A stretch of 64,000 nt of DNA from a bacterium (GTDB taxonomy: Bacteria > Auribacterota > UBA6266). Location: NCBI GenBank assembly GCA_023228325.1, contig JALOBK010000001.1, forward strand, positions 558,001 through 622,000. The letters are read 5' to 3'. Positions 59,237 to 64,000 of the stretch are shown one piece after another. The notes below the pieces were generated by a model, which was not told the origin of the DNA, searched no databases, and saw only the letters and a list, made by a program, of their open reading frames with translations. Every line of letters starts with the position of its first letter. Positions within the stretch are counted from its first letter, which is position 1. Made by a program: the position numbers and the translations under genes.

Positions 59237-60412
59237 GTGAAATCGATAAAACTCAAAGAAAATATATACTGGGTCGGCGGAATTGACTGGAACTTAAGAA
59301 ACTTTCACGGCTACATGACCCAACGCGGCTCCACTTACAACGCCTACCTGATAATAGATGAAAAAATCACCCTTATCGATACTGTAAAACATTATCTGTA
59401 TGAGGAGATGTTAAGCAGGATATCGGATATCATAGACCCGAAAAAAATAAATTATGTTATTTCAAATCATGTCGAAATGGACCATTCCGGTTCCCTTCCG
59501 CGTCTTGCCGGACTTATACCTGATGCAACGGTTATCACATCCGTCCCGGGTGAAAAAGGGCTTAAGGCGCATTACGGGAAATCATGGAATTTCAAAACCG
59601 TCAAAACGGGAGACAAGCTGAATATAGGCTCACGGGAGCTGTCTTTTGTAATGGAACAAATGGTTCACTGGCCGGATAACATGGCTACTTATTCCGAAAA
59701 AGACGCCCTGATATTTTCAAACGACGCTTTCGGACAACATATAGCTTCCTCGGAACGGCTTGATACCGAATATCCCTTTGATATATTAATCGAAGAGGCT
59801 AAAAAATATTATGCGAATATCGTTCTCCCGTACGGTTCTCAGGTGCAAAACGTGCTGGAAAGTTTGAAACCTTTTAAAATCGATATGATTGCCCCAAGCC
59901 ACGGAATCATATGGACGAAACACATTCCTGAGATCTTAAATGAATATGTCAAATGGGCCGGGAACAAAACCGAGGAAAAATGCACCATCGTGTATGACAC
60001 CATGTGGGAATCAACGGAAAAAATAGCCCGCGCCATAAAAAACGCGTTTGAAAACAAAAATATTAACTGTAATATATACAACCTGAAGTTAACTCATATA
60101 TCTGATATTATGACCGATATTATAACCTCAAAATATATCTGCCTGGGATCCCCCACCTTGAACAACAATATTCTGCCTACAGTGAGCTCTTTTTTAACCT
60201 ACTTCAAAGGCCTTGCCCCCAGGAACCGGACAGCCCTTGCCTTCGGTTCATTCGGCTGGGGAGGGCAAAGTGTAGGAATAATCGAAAACGTTTTTAAAGA
60301 GATGGGATTAAACCTGTTAAACGGCATCAAAATACAATACATACCAAACGAAGAAAAACTTAAACAAATAACGGAAGAAGTCCAAAAACAAATCGGAGGT
60401 AAACATGGCTAA
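59237..60412 (+). CDS. fprA: A-type flavoprotein (flavodiiron protein)
   Basis: A 391-aa flavodiiron protein that reduces oxygen or nitric oxide. The metallo-beta-lactamase-like domain (1-250) has diiron ligands in NHVEMDHSGS, VHWPDNMATY, SNDAFGQH and APSHGIIW. The flavodoxin domain (about 255-391) begins TIVYDTMWESTEKIARAI and includes YICLGSPTLNNNILPTVSSF and FGSFGWGGQSV. The start is GTG (59237-59239) directly after the hrb stop, so translation is coupled to its electron donor. GAAGAGG lies upstream. Confidence 0.95.
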   Translation: MKSIKLKENIYWVGGIDWNLRNFHGYMTQRGSTYNAYLIIDEKITLIDTVKHYLYEEMLSRISDIIDPKKINYVISNHVEMDHSGSLPRLAGLIPDATVITSVPGEKGLKAHYGKSWNFKTVKTGDKLNIGSRELSFVMEQMVHWPDNMATYSEKDALIFSNDAFGQHIASSERLDTEYPFDILIEEAKKYYANIVLPYGSQVQNVLESLKPFKIDMIAPSHGIIWTKHIPEILNEYVKWAGNKTEEKCTIVYDTMWESTEKIARAIKNAFENKNINCNIYNLKLTHISDIMTDIITSKYICLGSPTLNNNILPTVSSFLTYFKGLAPRNRTALAFGSFGWGGQSVGIIENVFKEMGLNLLNGIKIQYIPNEEKLKQITEEVQKQIGGKHG

Positions 60413-61004
60413 GAATCTGAAAGGGACCAAAACGGAAAAAAATCTGATAGCTTCATTTGCGGGTGAATCACAGGCGAGGAACCGGTATACTTACTACGCT
60501 TCCGCGGCAAAGAAAGACGGATATAAGCAGATAGAAGCTATCTTCCAGGAAACAGCAGACAATGAGAAGGAACATGCCAAACGGTTTTTCAAACTCCTTG
60601 TAGACGGGCTCGGAGCCTGCAGTAAACCTGCAACGGCAAAAGTCGAGGCGGAGTACCCTGTTGAACTGGGGAATACACTTGACAACCTCAAGGCGGCGGC
60701 GGCCGGAGAAAATGAAGAACACACAAAATTATACCCCGGGGCCGCAAAAACAGCGGATGAAGAAGGTTTTCCGGAAATTGCGCACCAATTCAGAAAAATC
60801 GCGGAAGTCGAAGTAGCGCATGAAAAAAGATACCTTAAGCTGGCCGCAAATATAGAAAATGACAGGGTATTTAAAAAAGAAAAAACCGTAAAATGGAAAT
60901 GCAGAAACTGCGGATATATCCACGAAGGGGCCGAAGCGCTTGAAAAATGTCCTACATGCCTGCATCCCAGGGATTATTTCGAGCTTCAATGCGAGAATTA
61001 CTAG
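60405..61004 (+). CDS. rbr: Rubrerythrin
   Basis: A 199-aa rubrerythrin, which reduces hydrogen peroxide in anaerobes. The ferritin-like diiron domain has ASFAGESQARNRYTYYASAA, FQETADNEKEHAKRFFKLL, AAAGENEEHTKLYP and AEVEVAHEKRYLKLA. The C-terminal rubredoxin-like domain has WKCRNCGYIHEGAEALEKCP with CPTCLHPRDYF. It overlaps the fprA stop by 8 bp, with GGAGG before the ATG. Confidence 0.96.
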   Translation: MAKNLKGTKTEKNLIASFAGESQARNRYTYYASAAKKDGYKQIEAIFQETADNEKEHAKRFFKLLVDGLGACSKPATAKVEAEYPVELGNTLDNLKAAAAGENEEHTKLYPGAAKTADEEGFPEIAHQFRKIAEVEVAHEKRYLKLAANIENDRVFKKEKTVKWKCRNCGYIHEGAEALEKCPTCLHPRDYFELQCENY

Positions 61005-61624
61005 ACCTTTACAATTTAAGGAAGGCCGTTATTCGGCAAAGGTTATCGGGTTTCAGGTCTCTGCGGAAAACATCCAAAGATAAAATTTTCGCGGAGCTCT
61101 GTTTCTGCCTGTGCACACCCCAGTCAAAAGCGAAGGCAGGCGCGAAAGCCATCCATCTTCTTGAAAAAGAGCGATTACTCGAGGGAGGAACTCATGCGCA
61201 GATAAGCCGAACCCTGAAGAAAGCCGGCGTAAGGTTCCATAATAATAAGAGCCGTTTCATCATAGCCGCAAGAAAATGTTTTTCGCCGAGTTTTATCCCG
61301 ACCCGCGACGCTGAAATGACCTATTCAAAAATCTTGCAAACAAGGGACCTGCTCGTAAAAAACATAAAAGGCATGGGATATAAGGAGGCAAGCCACTTCC
61401 TGAGGAATATCGGCTGCGGCGGCGAACTCGCGATACTTGACGTGCACATTCTGAAGAATATGAAAAGACTGAAAATAATAAGATCGATACCGAAATCCAT
61501 AACAAGAAAACAATATCTTCTTATGGAAAAAAAGCTTAAGGCTTTTTCAAAAAAGACCGGTATTCCCATGCCTGATCTTGATTTGCTTTTGTGGTCCAGG
61601 GAAACGGGGGAAGTGTTTAAATAA
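60989..61624 (+). CDS. ogg: N-glycosylase/DNA lyase (Ogg2 type)
   Basis: A 211-aa helix-hairpin-helix DNA glycosylase of the archaeal-type Ogg2 family, which removes 8-oxoguanine. FAELCFCLCTPQSKAKAGAK, GVRFHNNKSRFIIAARK, LLVKNIKGMGYKEASHFLRN (HhH, with Lys) and GELAILDVHILKNMKRL (catalytic Asp) fit the family. The ATG at 60989 overlaps rbr by 16 bp with only a weak ribosome site, so expression may rely on coupling. DNA repair in an oxidative-stress operon makes sense. Confidence 0.9.
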   Translation: MRELLDLYNLRKAVIRQRLSGFRSLRKTSKDKIFAELCFCLCTPQSKAKAGAKAIHLLEKERLLEGGTHAQISRTLKKAGVRFHNNKSRFIIAARKCFSPSFIPTRDAEMTYSKILQTRDLLVKNIKGMGYKEASHFLRNIGCGGELAILDVHILKNMKRLKIIRSIPKSITRKQYLLMEKKLKAFSKKTGIPMPDLDLLLWSRETGEVFK

Positions 61625-61634
61625 CGAGAAACGT

Positions 61635-61768
61635 AAAATCCTAATCACTAAATCCAAAATACTAAATAATATTAAAGCACTAATTTTCAAAATTCAAAAC
61701 ATTACTTTGAATATTGGAATTTTGGTTATTGGGATTTGTTTAGAAATTAGATATTAGGATTTAGAATT
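61635..61768. repeat. AT-rich imperfect palindromic repeat
   Basis: An AT-rich pseudo-palindrome of about 130 bp: AAATCCTAATCACTAA at the left pairs with TTAGATATTAGGATTT at the right, and CCAAAATACTAAATAATATT with AATATTGGAATTTTGG inside. It has low-complexity wording and no coding sequence. Repeats of this style occur in many uncultured bacterial genomes, as I recall; copy number cannot be judged here. Confidence 0.55.
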
Positions 61769-61930
61769 TAAATCTGTATATATCCTCTGCTGTTTTGCTT
61801 TGCAAAATCCTATAAAAGGACTAAAGCCCTGGAATTCTTCGAATCCCTAGTGGTAAATCGCTGAGGACTATTGTCTGAGTAATCTGTAGTTAAAAAATTT
61901 TGAAGGTTTTCTGTTTTTACAGTCTTTTGT
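61769..61930. other. Non-coding region with short hairpins
   Basis: No gene seen between the AT-rich repeat and the ANTAR gene end. Contains TTTTGCTTTGCAAAA (hairpin near 61793-61807) and an imperfect GGAATTCTTCGAATCC palindrome (about 61831-61846). Confidence 0.45.
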
Positions 61931-62650
61931 TTATTTGGTATTGCGGTTTTTTCTCATCTCACAGGAAAGAATAATCGCTTCCGCAATTTCTCTCATGGTC
62001 TTTCTGTTATCCATCGCGAATTTCTGGATCCTGCTGTATGCTTCCTGTTCCTTTAATCCTTCTTCCTGCATTAAAATACCTTTTGCCCGCTCGATTTTCT
62101 TCCTCGCTTCAAGTTCTTCCTGGATAACTCTTGTTTTGACCATTAATTCGGTATTTTCAATCGCGACGGCGGCCTGATGGGCAATGCTTTTCAATATGTT
62201 GATTTCCCCATATGTAAATTCATGTTTTACCGGCGTGTAACAATTTATAACCCCGATAACCTTGTCTTTAACGATAAGAGGCACGCATAAAAGCGACTTA
62301 AGCCCCTCTTTTTCCGCCAGTTCCCTGTACTTATAATCTTTCGCATCCATAAGGTCTTTCACAACAATCGGTTTCTTTTCCTTAACGGCTTTTCCCGCTA
62401 TGCCTTCGGTAGTTTTCAGGGGCGGTTTTTTATTATATTCTTCGCTTACGCTCTGCGACGCCCTGACGACAAACTCCTGTTTCTTTTCATCTACAAGAAG
62501 AAGCGAGCAGATCATGGAATTCATCACCTGCGCTGTTACTGCAACGATAAGCTTCAGTATATCTTCAAGATAGTTATCCGATGCGATGGCCTTGCTTATC
62601 TTAAACAACGCTTCAAGCTGATCTTCATATGATTTTTTTCCCGAAGGCAT
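61931..62650 (-). CDS. GAF-ANTAR antitermination regulator
   Basis: A 239-aa protein. Residues about 10-165 form a GAF sensor (LEDILKLIVAVTAQVMNSMI, GIAGKAVKEKKPIVVKDLMD, LKSLLCVPLIVKDKVIGVIN). A helical linker leads to an ANTAR domain (about 178-233: IQEELEARKKIERAKGILMQ, EQEAYSRIQKFAMDNRKTMR, EIAEAIIL). ANTAR domains bind paired RNA hexaloops and prevent termination. It lies 96 nt downstream of gltD, and the gdhA leader in this window has the expected target structure. The GAF ligand is unknown. Confidence 0.93.
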   Translation of the reverse strand: MPSGKKSYEDQLEALFKISKAIASDNYLEDILKLIVAVTAQVMNSMICSLLLVDEKKQEFVVRASQSVSEEYNKKPPLKTTEGIAGKAVKEKKPIVVKDLMDAKDYKYRELAEKEGLKSLLCVPLIVKDKVIGVINCYTPVKHEFTYGEINILKSIAHQAAVAIENTELMVKTRVIQEELEARKKIERAKGILMQEEGLKEQEAYSRIQKFAMDNRKTMREIAEAIILSCEMRKNRNTK

Positions 62651-62746
62651 GCCATTCCGTCTCCCGATCAGTTCCGCAAACCGAAAATCTGCAGTTTTTT
62701 TACATCAAATACTATCATTTCAAAACACCCTTGTCCACAACAGCCG

Positions 62747-64000
62747 TTATTTTTTGCTTCCTGTTAAATAACCATGTATGGACTGAGCAGCTCTTCTCCC
62801 TTCATCAAAAGCCCAGACGACCAGAGACTGCCCTCTGCGGGAATCCCCGGCGGAAAAGACCTTCTCAACAGAAGTCATATAGTTTTCATCCGTTTTTATG
62901 TTGCCTCTTTTATCTTTTTCAAGCTTCAAATCGGACACAACTCCTTTATGCTCCACATGAACAAACCCAACCGCAAGAATAACCATATCAGCTTCAATTT
63001 CAAACTCGCTCCCTTTTATCTCTTTCATGACAGGACACCGGTCCGCGTCCGTTTCGGAAAAATCAACCCTGACACACGATATTCTCTCAATCCGGTTTTT
63101 ACTGCCGCAAAATTCCTTTGTCAATACACTCCAGTTTCTTTCTCCCCCTTCTTCATGGCTGGAAGAAGTTTTTAATATCAAGGGGTATAAAGGCCATGGA
63201 TGCCTATCGCTCCTGCACTCGTCAGGTTTAGGCATAACTTCTATCTGCGCCACGCAGGACGCGCCCTGTCTGTTCGCGGTGCCCACGCAATCGGAGCCTG
63301 TATCCCCTCCGCCGATCACGACAACTTTTTTCCCTTTGGCATTAATTATATCTCCGGCTATTTTTTCACCGGAAAATATCCTGTTCTGCTGGCTCAGATA
63401 ATCCATCGCGAAGTATATGCCTTTTAAATCCCTGCCTTTGATGTCTAAATCCCTCGGCACTCTTGAACCCAGGCAGAGACAAACCGCATCGAACTCTTTT
63501 AACATCTTTTGCGCTTTATATTTTTTTCCGACTTCAACATTTGTCTTAAAAGAAATGCCTTCCTTTTTAAAAATATCCGTTCTCCGGTCCAGGATATATT
63601 TCTCAAGTTTAAAATCAGGGATGCCATACCTTAATATCCCCCCGATTCCTGAATCCCTCTCGAAAACAGTCACATCGTAGCCCATTTTATTCAGGTTTGC
63701 CGCGCAAGACAGTCCGGCCGGGCCTGACCCTACAACAGCTACTTTTTTCCCTGTTCTCTTCTGCGGCGGACGGGGAACAACCAGCCCGCGCGAAAAGGAC
63801 TCCTCAATTATAGAAAGTTCGTTCTCTCTTATCGTCACGGGGTCGTCATTTATACCGAGGACACAAGCATATTCGCATAGAGCGGGGCATATTCTTCCCG
63901 TCACTTCCGGCATTATATTGGTAGAGTTAAGGAGCTCGAACGCTTTATCCCCCAAACCTGAGAACAGATAATCGTTCCATTCAGGAATATAATTCCCTAT
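62747..64000 (-). CDS. gltD: Glutamate synthase small subunit, partial
   Basis: The C-terminal 417 codons of a GltD-type NADPH-dependent oxidoreductase that runs off the right edge; the open frame continues to 64000 (IGNYIPEWNDYLFSGLGDKA). N-terminal Cys of the Fe-S region (TGRICPALCEYACVLGINDD), FAD motif VAVVGSGPAGLSCAANLNKM and NADPH motif VVVIGGGDTGSDCVGTA, ending SAGDSRRGQSLVVWAFDEGR, fit GltD. It supplies electrons to GltB for glutamate synthesis; gltB is presumably beyond the edge. Neighbour to the ANTAR regulator on the same strand. Confidence 0.93.
   Translation of the reverse strand: MGNYIPEWNDYLFSGLGDKAFELLNSTNIMPEVTGRICPALCEYACVLGINDDPVTIRENELSIIEESFSRGLVVPRPPQKRTGKKVAVVGSGPAGLSCAANLNKMGYDVTVFERDSGIGGILRYGIPDFKLEKYILDRRTDIFKKEGISFKTNVEVGKKYKAQKMLKEFDAVCLCLGSRVPRDLDIKGRDLKGIYFAMDYLSQQNRIFSGEKIAGDIINAKGKKVVVIGGGDTGSDCVGTANRQGASCVAQIEVMPKPDECRSDRHPWPLYPLILKTSSSHEEGGERNWSVLTKEFCGSKNRIERISCVRVDFSETDADRCPVMKEIKGSEFEIEADMVILAVGFVHVEHKGVVSDLKLEKDKRGNIKTDENYMTSVEKVFSAGDSRRGQSLVVWAFDEGRRAAQSIHGYLTGSKK

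Noticed and set aside
1..64000. CRISPR arrays, rRNA or tRNA genes, prophage, insertion-sequence transposases
   Set aside because: None seen: no regularly spaced repeats, no tRNA-like cloverleaf in the intergenic gaps that I read, and no transposase or integrase among the open frames.

Overview
The window is a gene-dense bacterial chromosome segment of roughly 45 % GC (estimated by eye) with about 57 protein genes, mostly on the minus strand in short operons with 1-16 bp overlaps. I found no rRNA, tRNA, CRISPR array, prophage or transposase. The gene set suggests a strictly anaerobic, saccharolytic, Gram-negative-type bacterium: a radical-SAM HydE maturase, a hybrid-cluster protein, flavodiiron protein and rubrerythrin stress operon, pyrophosphate-type phosphofructokinase, class II aldolase, lactate dehydrogenase, ADP-glucose pyrophosphorylase and many exported glycan-active proteins. 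The mix of PilZ, TPR and glycosidase chimeras and abundant hypothetical exported proteins fits an uncultured candidate phylum (Omnitrophota or Firestonebacteria-like are guesses); the sequence alone cannot settle this.

Layout. 0-4.4 kb: glycolipid-type glycosyltransferase (cut by the left edge), lipid kinase, exported protein and a GH35-like glycosidase. 4.5-16.4 kb: DUF4139 protein, HydE, fused PabB-PabC, a sodium-symporter-family transporter, a roughly 300-bp foldback element, MgtC, a secreted esterase, a GH18-like/CBM9-like protein, a TlpA-type lipoprotein and an unlisted 52-aa protein. 16.6-19.7 kb: hypothetical protein, GlgC and lactate dehydrogenase. 19.8-27.4 kb: a carbohydrate island with two LacI regulators, two exported binding-module proteins and two membrane-anchored glycosidase-like proteins; matching LacI-type operators lie at both ends.

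27.4-36.8 kb: MnmA, an EIIA/zinc-ribbon fusion, HtpX, LemA, aldolase, an RRM protein, DUF4870 and BioY. 36.9-45.3 kb: a PilZ/TM/coiled-coil/barrel chimera in an operon with a large GH9 protein, then a MarR-controlled operon (hydrolase, DUF2157 membrane protein, GDYXXLXY protein). 45.3-54 kb: PPi-phosphofructokinase, AsmA-like protein, glycosyltransferase, glycerate 2-kinase, glutamate dehydrogenase and NAD synthetase. 54-61.6 kb: a KaiC-like/PPDK-like fusion, then the operon Rrf2-hcp-hrb-fprA-rbr-ogg behind a palindromic operator. 61.9 kb to the end: a GAF-ANTAR regulator next to gltD, which runs off the right edge.

The most interesting signal is regulatory. The leader of glutamate dehydrogenase folds into two successive hairpins with near-identical hexaloops (AAAGAC and AAAGAT). 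The second overlaps the 5' arm of an intrinsic terminator. This is the architecture recognised by ANTAR antiterminators, and a GAF-ANTAR protein is encoded beside gltD about 10 kb away. Together they suggest RNA-level control of glutamate metabolism. Other notable signals are a set of probably leaderless genes whose promoter -10 boxes end 5-7 nt before the start codon, a likely internal start that would release free rubredoxin from the Hrb gene, and several unusual domain fusions.
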